Source: Herpetosiphon gulosus
GTDB lineage: Bacteria; Chloroflexota; Chloroflexia; Chloroflexales; Herpetosiphonaceae
Length of the DNA stretch: 64,000 bases
Direction: 5' to 3'
Assembly: GCF_039545135.1 (NCBI RefSeq)
Contig: NZ_BAABRU010000013.1
Coordinates: 160,518 to 224,517 of the forward strand
Shown: piece by piece, positions 54,648-62,448 of the stretch
Position numbering within the stretch: position 1 is the stretch's first letter
Layout: every line of letters begins with the position of its first letter
Position numbers and translations under genes: made by a program
Notes under the pieces: generated by a model
Database searches by the model: none
What the model was told of the DNA's origin: nothing
Seen by the model: only the letters and a program-made list of their open reading frames with translations

Positions 54648-55528
54648 TTTTGTTTTGATAACCTATAGTGCATTTCAGCTTGCTCATATAAGCCTAGATT
54701 ATCATAAACCCGCCCAATTGCTGCATGTAATTGTTGCGGACGGCGACTGGTTGGCAAGGCTGCCTTCCATTGTTTAACCGCAGCAGCTGGAAAATCGCGG
54801 TCGCTATACATTTGAGCGAGCCGTTCACGATCAAGCTTGCGTTCGGGTGTAAGAAAATTCTCGAAGGAATGACCACACTCGCAGATCCAGTGTTCACGCA
54901 CATCAATCACATGACCACAATTGGGGCAATCGAAGGTTTGCTCAGTGCCACAGTTGCTACATTCACCAGTGCTTTGGGTCGGCGTGCCACAAAATGCGCA
55001 GGGAGCTTCGAGATTTTGCGGTGGCTTGGGCACATTCGTTGGAATATTGCCAAGCACTGGAGCTGGCTCAGATGCTACTTCAGCGACCATCGGGGCAAAA
55101 CCAAAGCCAGCCATTGGCTGATCAAGCTCGATTGGCACTGGCTCGAACATAGCCGCAGGTGGCTCGTCGAAACTAGTTAAGCTGCTGGCAGGTGCTGCTG
55201 GCGCTGGTGTTGGGGCGACTGGTGGCGGCGCTGGTGGTGCTGGTGGCGGTTTATGTGGCTCGAAGGTCGAAAGAAAATCGGCAGCCTCGCTTTGGGCTAA
55301 TTCTTCTAGCCCGCGCCGCGCCGCAGTATTATCAGGATTAATAGAAAGCACAAGTTGTAAGCAGTCGCGCTTTTGGGTGCGAGTTTCAACGACTCCACTG
55401 AGCCAAAGCCAAGCGGATTCGTTTTTGGAATCGGTAAGGAGTACTTTTTGGAGATGCTGGCGAGCTAGCTCACGCTGGCCTGCTCGCACAGCGGCGATGC
55501 CTTTGGCAAGTTCATCATCGATTGTCAT
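54644..55528 (-). CDS. TPR/zinc-ribbon protein, paralog A
   Basis: 294 residues. N-terminal TPR-like helices (GIAAVRAGQRELARQHLQKV, SAWLWLSGVVETRTQKRDCL), a Pro/Ala linker (PPPAPPAPPPVAPTPAPAAP), then zinc ribbons (CAFCGTPTQSTGECSNCG, FDCPNCGHVIDVREHWICEC) and a last TPR (LHAAIGRVYDNLGLYEQAEM). It shares architecture and N-terminal sequence with the next gene. Probably a scaffold binding RNA, protein or metal; function unknown. It overlaps rsmG by 4 bp. Confidence 0.82.
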   Translation of the reverse strand: MTIDDELAKGIAAVRAGQRELARQHLQKVLLTDSKNESAWLWLSGVVETRTQKRDCLQLVLSINPDNTAARRGLEELAQSEAADFLSTFEPHKPPPAPPAPPPVAPTPAPAAPASSLTSFDEPPAAMFEPVPIELDQPMAGFGFAPMVAEVASEPAPVLGNIPTNVPKPPQNLEAPCAFCGTPTQSTGECSNCGTEQTFDCPNCGHVIDVREHWICECGHSFENFLTPERKLDRERLAQMYSDRDFPAAAVKQWKAALPTSRRPQQLHAAIGRVYDNLGLYEQAEMHYRLSKQK

Positions 55529-55630
55529 AACGGTAATCCATCGCTAATAAAGACATTCATTGGCTATTTTTAAGGATACACCGATTTTGACATAGATTTG
55601 GCTTGTTGCAAATAAAGATTGGCTAAGGAA

Positions 55631-56311
55631 TTAGGATTGAGCCACTTGGCGGTGGAACTCGGCTTCTTGGTTGCGACCAATCTTATCGTAGGCTTGGGCC
55701 AACTTTCGGTGCAACATCACCACATGCGAGCCATCTTTGAGCGCTCGATCCCATTGGCGAGCAGCAGGCTCCCAACGCTCCATCAAGGCATAGCGCTGGC
55801 CCAGCCCTTCGTGATCGATGCCATCGGGAAAGAAAATGTAGTGACGTAACCCTTCGCCGCATGGGCAGCGAGTGGTTTCCCATAAGTTTATTGTACTATC
55901 ACATGAGGGGCAGGTGAGAATAATATTCTCGCCACAAACTTGACAATCGAGCTTGCTACTATCGGTATTCGATTGACAAAATGGGCATTGAATCAGGTTG
56001 CTACTGGCAGCGGCGATCGCCACAATTGGCGTTGGCTCATGAATTGGCGGGGCTGGTTTATTTTGCACTTCGAGGGCCGCGATGCCTCGTTGAGCGGCTT
56101 CGTTGCTTGGGTTGATCAACAAAACCCGCACAAGGCAATCGCGGCGCTGCTCGGGCGTATCCACAATTGCGCTCATCCAGAGCCACGCCAGTTCGTTCCG
56201 TGCATTCAGAGCAATCACTTGGGTCAGGAAATCACGGGCTGCTGCACGTTGGCCTGCTTTGGCGGCAGTAATACCTTCAGCCAATAAATGCGTTTCATGC
56301 ACGGACGACAT
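55631..56311 (-). CDS. TPR/zinc-ribbon protein, paralog B
   Basis: 226 residues. GITAAKAGQRAAARDFLTQV and LAWLWMSAIVDTPEQRRDCL align with the same region of paralog A, and IQCPFCQSNTDSSKLDCQVC plus ILTCPSCDSTINLWETTRCP are its zinc ribbons, with a shorter linker. AGGAG precedes the ATG by 5 nt. The pair is a local duplication that has diverged in the linker. It lies between lipA (22 bp upstream) and paralog A (102 bp downstream). Confidence 0.82.
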   Translation of the reverse strand: MSSVHETHLLAEGITAAKAGQRAAARDFLTQVIALNARNELAWLWMSAIVDTPEQRRDCLVRVLLINPSNEAAQRGIAALEVQNKPAPPIHEPTPIVAIAAASSNLIQCPFCQSNTDSSKLDCQVCGENIILTCPSCDSTINLWETTRCPCGEGLRHYIFFPDGIDHEGLGQRYALMERWEPAARQWDRALKDGSHVVMLHRKLAQAYDKIGRNQEAEFHRQVAQS

Positions 56312-56333
56312 AGGAACTCCTTCTATCTATAAT

Positions 56334-57254
56334 CTAACGTGGTTCGAGTGCAATCCATTCTTGCACTGGGCTAGCCACGTCGCTGCTTGGTTGATGATGT
56401 TGTAACTCCCCAGCGTGGAATGATGATCGGATGAATGGCCCTGCAAAAGTTGCTCGAAAGCCCAATTGCTGGCCATGATCGCGATACAAGCCATAACGCT
56501 CAGGAGGAATATATTCGCTCACTGCTACATGGTTCAGTGATGGTTGTAAATATTGACCAATCGTGACTAGTTCAACCCCAACCTGTTTAAGATCATCCAT
56601 GGTTTGGTAGATTTCGTCGGTTGTTTCGCCTAAACCCACCATAAACCCCGATTTAGTTGTGATCTGCGGGGCAAACTCACGACTGCGGGCTAATAATTCA
56701 AGCGATCGATCATAATCGCCTTGGGGCCGCACACTCTTAAACACGCTACGAACGGTTTCGATATTGTGATTGAGCACATGTGGTTCGGCATCCAATACCG
56801 TTTTGAGCGCTTCGGCCTCACCTTTGAAATCGGGAATCAAGACCTCAACCTCGGCCTCGGGTAAGCGTTGGCGAATCGCGCTGATGGTGCGGGCAAAGTG
56901 CCGAGCGCCACCATCCTTGACATCATCGCGAGCTACCGCCGTAACCACCACATATTTCAAGCCCAAGCGAGCAGCGGCTTCGGCCACATTGCTCGGCTCA
57001 CGTGGATCAAGCGGGAAAGGCTTGCCAGTCGTAACATCGCAATAATGACAACGCCGGGTACAACGATCGCCGCCGATCATAAATGTAGCAGTGCCATGGC
57101 CAAAGCATTCGGCAATGTTGGGGCACGATGCTTCTTCACACACAGTATTCAGATTCAGATCACGCAGTAATTGACGGACATTACGCAACTCTGGCGAAAG
57201 CACGGGTTTGCGTAACCACTCTGGTTTACGCTGACGATGCGGTGTTGATGGCAT
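56334..57254 (-). CDS. lipA: Lipoyl synthase
   Basis: 306 residues, radical-SAM. Auxiliary 4Fe-4S cluster ligands in VCEEASCPNIAECFGHG (C-x4-C-x5-C), the radical-SAM cluster in RCTRRCHYCDVTTG (C-x3-C-x2-C), and SGFMVGLGETTDEIYQTMDD; the C-terminus keeps IRSSFHAGEL, with the conserved RSS serine. It inserts two sulfurs into octanoyl-lipoyl domains. It is divergent from radA; two direct repeats lie in the intergenic region. lipB is not present in the window. Confidence 0.96.
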   Translation of the reverse strand: MPSTPHRQRKPEWLRKPVLSPELRNVRQLLRDLNLNTVCEEASCPNIAECFGHGTATFMIGGDRCTRRCHYCDVTTGKPFPLDPREPSNVAEAAARLGLKYVVVTAVARDDVKDGGARHFARTISAIRQRLPEAEVEVLIPDFKGEAEALKTVLDAEPHVLNHNIETVRSVFKSVRPQGDYDRSLELLARSREFAPQITTKSGFMVGLGETTDEIYQTMDDLKQVGVELVTIGQYLQPSLNHVAVSEYIPPERYGLYRDHGQQLGFRATFAGPFIRSSFHAGELQHHQPSSDVASPVQEWIALEPR

Positions 57255-57323
57255 ACCAACCTCACGTTAAGCAGCACATGCAGCATTGCAAGTGACGGCA
57301 GACGAATGTGGCACCAGCTTGCC

Positions 57324-57386
57324 TTTAAGCCAGCGATAACCCTCACTCGCTATTGTAAAAAATTATTTAAGCCATTGCGATAACCC
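57324..57386. promoter_or_regulatory. Pair of direct repeats upstream of lipA (possible operator)
   Basis: TTTAAGCCAGCGATAACCC (57324-57342) and TTTAAGCCATTGCGATAACCC (57366-57386) differ by a 2-nt insertion, and start 42 bp apart (about four helical turns). They bracket the possible lipA -10 box, so they could be binding sites for a regulator. Confidence 0.5.
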
Positions 57387-57536
57387 AAAAGCACCACTTT
57401 AGGCCATCGGTGATCCTGCCCATATGGGGGACATTGCAACGAATTCTAGGGCAGACTAAGGCCAAAAAGGCTAGGATTAAGCTTGGCAATTTGCGCCAAG
57501 TATAGCACGAAGTTGGTGCATTCAACCAAGCGGCTG

Positions 57537-57545
57537 TGCTATAAT
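57537..57545 (+). promoter_or_regulatory. Extended -10 promoter for radA
   Basis: TGCTATAAT is an extended -10 element. No good -35 at 17 nt, but TTGGTG lies 21 nt upstream. Confidence 0.5.
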
Positions 57546-57581
57546 TTAACGAGATGCGGCAAGCAAGGAATATGGAACTTC

Positions 57582-59009
57582 ATGGCCAAACAACGTACAA
57601 TTTTCGTCTGCCAACAATGTGATGCGCAGTTTCCCCGTTGGATGGGTCGTTGTACCGAATGTGGTTCGTGGGATAGCTTAGTTGAACAAGTTATCACAAA
57701 ATTAGCAGGTACGACAGGCGGTAGTACTCGTTCACCTATTGGAGTGAGCGAGCCATTACGCTTGCCCGATATTCAACTTGGCGATGTTCAACGTTTGCCA
57801 GTTCGTGGCAGCGAATTTGCTCGCGTGCTAGGCGGCGGGATTGTGCCTGGCTCATTGGTGCTGATTGGCGGCGATCCTGGGATTGGTAAATCGACGCTGT
57901 TGCTCGAACAAAGTGCCGCCTTGGCGGAAACTGCTGGTGATGTGTTGTATATCTCAGCGGAAGAATCGCAGCAGCAGATTAAGCTTCGCGCCACACGTTT
58001 GGGCTTATCGGCGCAGCGTTTATATATTTTGGCCGAAACCAGCCTTGATACGGCGATTGCCACAATTGAACGCATGAAACCAGTCTTGGTGATCGTTGAT
58101 TCAATTCAGACCGTGTATAGTGAGGCTATAACCTCGGCGGCAGGCAGCGTTTCGCAGGTGCGCGAAGGGGCGCTGCGGCTCCAACGGGTCGCAAAACAAC
58201 ATAATATTTCAATTATGTTGGTTGGCCATGTGACCAAAGAGGGTGCGATTGCTGGGCCACGTGTACTTGAGCATATTGTTGATGTGGTGTTGTACCTTGA
58301 GGGCGAACGGTTTCATCAATATCGCCTATTGCGCAGCGTCAAAAATCGCTTTGGCTCAACCAATGAAGTTGGGGTTTTCGAGATGAATCAAGGTGGGATG
58401 GTCGAAGTGACCAATCCATCGCAGATTTTCTTGGCCGAGCGTAGTACCAACTCGCCTGGCTCAGCGGTCGCAGTGATGTTAGAAGGTACGCGCCCCTTGT
58501 TATTGGAAGTGCAAGCCCTGACTAGCCATACTGCCAATGCTCAACCACGCCGAACCGCTAATGGCTTTGATCAAAACCGCTTAGCGATGATCATTGCAGT
58601 GCTCTCAAAGCGGGTTGGTGTGCCATTGTTCAATCAGGATATTTATGTTAATGTGGTAGGCGGTTTGAAAGTGACCGAGCCAGCGATCGATTTAGCGGTG
58701 GCCACGGCGATAACTTCATCATTTCGCAACCAACGCGTTGAACCAAATACCGTTTTAATTGGCGAAATTGGGCTTTCGGGCGAATTACGTTCGGTAAGCC
58801 AGCTTGATCGGCGTTTGAACGAAGCCGCCAAGTTGGGTTTCCATAACGCAATTGTGCCCCAGATCGATGCCTTACCGCAGATCGATGCGTTTCAGGTTAC
58901 TGGCATTCGTTCATTGATTGAAGCAGTACGAGCTGCTTTAATTGGTGCGCCGCGACCATCACCTGGTGAGCCGCCAACGGCCAAGCCAACAACCGACCAT
59001 GATGATTAA
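57582..59009 (+). CDS. radA: DNA repair protein RadA (Sms)
   Basis: 475 residues. N-terminal C4 zinc finger (FVCQQCDAQFPRWMGRCTEC), RecA-like ATPase with Walker A GGDPGIGKSTLL and Walker B VLVIVDSIQTVY, RadA KNRFG motif in VKNRFGSTNEVGVFEM, and a C-terminal Lon-protease-like domain (VPLFNQDIYVNVVGGLKVTE). It processes branched recombination intermediates. ATG 57582 is supported by homology; the track extends upstream too far. YacL-type gene follows after 33 bp. Confidence 0.96.
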   Translation: MAKQRTIFVCQQCDAQFPRWMGRCTECGSWDSLVEQVITKLAGTTGGSTRSPIGVSEPLRLPDIQLGDVQRLPVRGSEFARVLGGGIVPGSLVLIGGDPGIGKSTLLLEQSAALAETAGDVLYISAEESQQQIKLRATRLGLSAQRLYILAETSLDTAIATIERMKPVLVIVDSIQTVYSEAITSAAGSVSQVREGALRLQRVAKQHNISIMLVGHVTKEGAIAGPRVLEHIVDVVLYLEGERFHQYRLLRSVKNRFGSTNEVGVFEMNQGGMVEVTNPSQIFLAERSTNSPGSAVAVMLEGTRPLLLEVQALTSHTANAQPRRTANGFDQNRLAMIIAVLSKRVGVPLFNQDIYVNVVGGLKVTEPAIDLAVATAITSSFRNQRVEPNTVLIGEIGLSGELRSVSQLDRRLNEAAKLGFHNAIVPQIDALPQIDAFQVTGIRSLIEAVRAALIGAPRPSPGEPPTAKPTTDHDD

Positions 59010-59042
59010 GTGTGAATTGTGGATGTGCTCACGAGGAGATTT

Positions 59043-60200
59043 ATGACGATTTCGGAAAAAAAGGCTGTACCTGTAAACAGAAATCGCTTACTTAGCATTG
59101 ATTTTTGGGTTCGCATTCTGGGGATGGTTGTGCTTGGCTATGTTGGCTGGTATTTTAGTTCAAGCTCAGCGAGTAATCCCGCTACCGAAGACGAAATCTT
59201 GGCAATGCAATTGTTAACGCTTTCCGGGGCTGGTTTGGGTTTATTAATTACCCATCGCGTAACGTTATACCCGATTCGCGATATTAATCAGCGCTTGCGC
59301 CGCAGTACTGCCCAAGAAATGCTTGCTTTAGGTTTAGGTACGTTGTTGGGGGTTGTGATTGGGGCTTTATTAGCGATCCCACTGAGCCATTTACCTGGTC
59401 TTTTAGGGAGTTATTTGCCTGCAATTGCCAGCTTTTTTACGATCTATTTTAGTATTGTGGCTTTCGAGTATCACAAGAAAAATTTAGTCAATTTTGGCAT
59501 TTCACTCCAAACATCCAAAGCTCGTCCAGTTAAAGAAGCTGTCCCGATGCGTCGAACATGTTTGGTTGATACGAGCGCAATTATTGATGGTCGGGTTTTG
59601 GCGGTTGTCCGTAGCGGCTTTCTCGATGGCATTTTGGTTGTACCGCGTTTTGTGCTCAACGAACTGCAATTATTGGCCGATTCGAGCGATGATATGAAGC
59701 GGATGCGTGGCCGACGCGGCCTAGATATGCTCGAAGAAATTCGCAAAGATGATCAACTGCGGCTTGAAATGCCCAACGAAGATGTTGCCAATGCTCGTGG
59801 CGTTGACCAGAAATTGGTGACGTTGGCGTTACAAGATGGCCATGCCTTGATCACCAACGATAAGAATTTGAGCCAAGTTGCCGAATTACAAGGCGTGCAG
59901 GTACTCAATTTAAATGTACTTTCCGATGCGGTGCGCCCACCAGTTGGCGCTGGCGAAATGCTGGTCGTGAAAGTGCGTGAAGAAGGCCGCGAACGCGAAC
60001 AAGGCATTGGCTACCTTGAAGATGGCACAATGGTGGTCGTCGAAGATGCCCGTGAACGGATTGGCGATGAAGTTCGGGTGATTGTCAGTCGGGTTTGGAC
60101 GAACGACCGTGGTCGCATGGTTTTTGGGCGAATCATGGGCAGTGCTGGGGCATTTTACGGGGGCAAAAACGATGCGAGCAATTATCCAGCGCGTAGCTAG
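59043..60200 (+). CDS. YacL-type PIN-TRAM membrane protein
   Basis: 385 residues. An N-terminal membrane region of about four segments ([51 protein letters not shown]), then a PIN RNase domain ([20 protein letters not shown] with catalytic Asp, [37 protein letters not shown]) and a C-terminal TRAM domain ([20 protein letters not shown]). In Bacilli, yacL follows radA-disA; here it follows radA directly. The target RNA is unknown. GAGGAG lies 6 nt upstream of the ATG. Confidence 0.9.
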   Translation: MTISEKKAVPVNRNRLLSIDFWVRILGMVVLGYVGWYFSSSSASNPATEDEILAMQLLTLSGAGLGLLITHRVTLYPIRDINQRLRRSTAQEMLALGLGTLLGVVIGALLAIPLSHLPGLLGSYLPAIASFFTIYFSIVAFEYHKKNLVNFGISLQTSKARPVKEAVPMRRTCLVDTSAIIDGRVLAVVRSGFLDGILVVPRFVLNELQLLADSSDDMKRMRGRRGLDMLEEIRKDDQLRLEMPNEDVANARGVDQKLVTLALQDGHALITNDKNLSQVAELQGVQVLNLNVLSDAVRPPVGAGEMLVVKVREEGREREQGIGYLEDGTMVVVEDARERIGDEVRVIVSRVWTNDRGRMVFGRIMGSAGAFYGGKNDASNYPARS

Positions 60201-60633
60201 TGCCAGCGTCACCGTTGCCGAGCAGATTGTCGGCCAAATTAACGCTGGCTTGTTGGTATTGCTGGCGGTTAGTCCCAGTGATACCAGCGACGATTTGCAA
60301 AAACTCGCCGATAAAATCCTCAATTTGCGGATCTTCCCTGACGAGCAGGATCGTTTTGATCGTTCGTTAATTGATTGCCAAGGCCAATTGCTAGTCGTTT
60401 CGCAATTCACGCTCTATGCCGATACCCGTAAAGGCCGTCGGCCATCGTTTACTGGGGCAGCTGCTCCGGCTTTGGCTGAGCCAATGGTTGAACAATTTAT
60501 TGCCTATTGTCGTGGGCAAGGAATTACGACCGCTAGTGGTCAGTTTGGCGCGGCGATGCAAGTGCAATTGATTAATGATGGCCCAGTCACAATTATTTTG
60601 GATACTGCGGAGTGGCAGCATGGCCGAGGTTGA
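60172..60633 (+). CDS. dtd: D-aminoacyl-tRNA deacylase
   Basis: 153 residues. [38 protein letters not shown], the [17 protein letters not shown] active-site segment and the C-terminal [11 protein letters not shown] with the Gly-Pro motif. It removes D-amino acids from tRNA. The start overlaps the PIN-TRAM gene by 29 bp, so it is translationally coupled. Confidence 0.95.
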   Translation: MRAIIQRVASASVTVAEQIVGQINAGLLVLLAVSPSDTSDDLQKLADKILNLRIFPDEQDRFDRSLIDCQGQLLVVSQFTLYADTRKGRRPSFTGAAAPALAEPMVEQFIAYCRGQGITTASGQFGAAMQVQLINDGPVTIILDTAEWQHGRG

Positions 60634-60877
60634 TGATTCTGAGCAGGTGTTGGTGCAATTAGCCCAAAGCCTGCATCGCCATCGCTTGAACGGAGTCGCT
60701 CAATTGTTTCTGCGATCGGGTCAGGTTGCCAGCATTGTTTTGAGTCAGCTGTGTTTATTTGGCCAAGCCTTTGTGCCAATCCAGCTACGACAGCGCCTCG
60801 CAAGCTATGCGAATGCCTTAGAAACCGAGGCCAGTTGGCAACGCTTAATTGAGCATCTGAATGCCCTAGAAAGTTGA
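60620..60877 (+). CDS. Small helical protein of unknown function
   Basis: 85 residues, predicted all-helical ([40 protein letters not shown]). The ATG overlaps the dtd end by 14 bp. No family recognised. The next promoter (-35 at 60874) begins over its stop codon. Confidence 0.6.
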   Translation: MAEVDDSEQVLVQLAQSLHRHRLNGVAQLFLRSGQVASIVLSQLCLFGQAFVPIQLRQRLASYANALETEASWQRLIEHLNALES

Positions 60878-60902
60878 CAAAGCATTAACGATGGGCTACA
60901 CT
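60874..60902 (+). promoter_or_regulatory. Promoter of the DUF6754/W-repeat gene cluster
   Basis: TTGACA (60874-60879), 17-nt spacer, TACACT (60897-60902). The -35 covers the stop of the previous gene. It separates the radA-dtd run from the next three genes. Confidence 0.75.
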
Positions 60903-60963
60903 CAGCGCAATTACGCCTATCCGCCTACTTGCTGCAAGCTATGTCAGTTGTGAGGGCCAACCC

Positions 60964-61758
60964 GTGTCTCCCTTTGAGATTCTTGTCGTGTCACTCATCT
61001 TAACCCTAGCAATTGCCTTGCCCTTTGTCTATGCACGGCTAGTTACTGGTGGACGTAAGATTAATCGCCGCCCTCTTCCCCCAATTGATCTGATCAATAG
61101 TGCCTTGGCACGTTCTGCTGAAACTGGCCAACCGATCCATGTTTCGCCTGGCAGTGGCTCGCTTGATGGCTCGACGATCAACCCAGAAACTTTAGCTGGT
61201 TTGGTCTTAGCCCAACGGATCACCGATATTGCGGCGCGGCGCGGGGCTGGAATTGCGGCTTCAAGTGGCGATCCAATTGCTCATTTGGCCTTGCGGGGCA
61301 CGGTTCGCCGCGCCTATCGTGATGCTGGCTATAGTGAAGATTATCGGCCTGAGCTGATTCAGCTGTTGGCTGCCAATGATCCAATTGCCTTTTCGGCTGG
61401 TTTAAGTAATCGGATTACCAGCGAACCAATGGAGGCCAGTATTACAGTTGGCTCATTTGAGCAAGGCTATTTATTGTTTGCTGAGCCGGGGCGTGCCCAT
61501 AATATTTTGCAAATTGCTGGAACCACCGATCAACAAGCCTTGACAGCAGCACTGCTGACGGCCAATGGCACCTTGTTGGGTGAGGAGATCTATGCGGCTG
61601 AGGCCTATATTGCCCCAACACCCTTGGGATTTGCCCGCATCTTAACCCATGATGTCCTCCGTTCGGTCATTATTGGGGTCATTATTCTTGGGATTATTTT
61701 GGTTTCTTTAGGCCAATTAGCAATCTTGCCACAAGATTTTCCATTGCTGCCTAGATAA
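60964..61758 (+). CDS. DUF6754-like two-TM membrane protein
   Basis: 264 residues, starting with GTG after GAGG. N-terminal TM (ILVVSLILTLAIALPFVYAR), a central soluble domain (GQPIHVSPGSGSLDGSTINP, ITSEPMEASITVGSFEQGYL, LLFAEPGRAHNILQIAGTTD), and a C-terminal TM (VIIGVIILGIILVSLGQLAI). Matches the DUF6754 pattern known from Chloroflexota; function unknown. The next membrane gene starts 12 bp after its stop. Confidence 0.78.
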   Translation: MSPFEILVVSLILTLAIALPFVYARLVTGGRKINRRPLPPIDLINSALARSAETGQPIHVSPGSGSLDGSTINPETLAGLVLAQRITDIAARRGAGIAASSGDPIAHLALRGTVRRAYRDAGYSEDYRPELIQLLAANDPIAFSAGLSNRITSEPMEASITVGSFEQGYLLFAEPGRAHNILQIAGTTDQQALTAALLTANGTLLGEEIYAAEAYIAPTPLGFARILTHDVLRSVIIGVIILGIILVSLGQLAILPQDFPLLPR

Positions 61759-61770
61759 AGGATGGGTGGG

Positions 61771-62436
61771 ATGCGTCGAATTGACCTGCTCCGCAATCCA
61801 AAGCGCTTAATTCCTATTTTGATCGGCAGCGTTGCCGGTATTTTCGTTTTAATTGATCGCCTTTTTCCTGGGATTGGCAGTATTAATAATGGCAGCCAAA
61901 TTTTGCTCAATTGGGCAACCGTTATTGCTGCGTTCGCGCTGATTGCTGGTTCAATCAATGTTATTATTCATCATATTAAACGTTTAGCCTCAACCGATCC
62001 CAAACGCTGGTATAGTATCGCGCTGCTCTTGGGGGTGATTATCCCACCCGTGTTGGCAGTCTATGGCTATACGACCCAAGGCCGGGCCAATGTCTTGGAA
62101 TTAGGTTTATTTCAAGATGTTATTCGCTGGGTTTATGCTCCAATCAGCATTAGCCTCTTGGCCCTGCTGACATTTTTTGCTTTAACTGCGGCAATTCATG
62201 CCTTTGGTGCTGGCCAGCGTGAAGCAGTGATTGTGGTCAGTGTTGCCTTGGTATTTTTAGTGTTGCAATTGCCATTGCTCGCAGGCTTGCCCTATTTGGG
62301 CGAGACCTTGGGCTGGATTCAACGCTACATTGTGATGGCTGGCCTACGCGGCTTGATCTTTGGGGCGGCAATTGGTGCTATTGTTGCAAGTATTCGCATC
62401 TTACTCGGGATTGATCTCCCGTATTTGGATCGCTAG
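61771..62436 (+). CDS. Multi-pass membrane protein, partner of the DUF6754 gene
   Basis: 221 residues with about seven hydrophobic segments (LIPILIGSVAGIFVLIDRLF, ILLNWATVIAAFALIAGSIN, SIALLLGVIIPPVLAVYGY, AVIVVSVALVFLVLQLPLLA). No recognised motif. ATG 61771 has AAGG 9 nt upstream; ATG 61762 is also in frame. Tightly packed with neighbours, indicating one operon with the W-repeat gene 12 bp downstream. Confidence 0.75.
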   Translation: MRRIDLLRNPKRLIPILIGSVAGIFVLIDRLFPGIGSINNGSQILLNWATVIAAFALIAGSINVIIHHIKRLASTDPKRWYSIALLLGVIIPPVLAVYGYTTQGRANVLELGLFQDVIRWVYAPISISLLALLTFFALTAAIHAFGAGQREAVIVVSVALVFLVLQLPLLAGLPYLGETLGWIQRYIVMAGLRGLIFGAAIGAIVASIRILLGIDLPYLDR

Positions 62437-62448
62437 GAGGCGGCCTCA

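Larger units (their letters stand above)
57255..57581. other. lipA-radA divergent intergenic region
   Basis: No gene is seen. It contains the long direct repeat pair at 57324-57386 and the radA promoter-like sequence at 57537-57545, plus a weak leftward TACAAT at 57357-57352 that could serve lipA. Confidence 0.6.
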
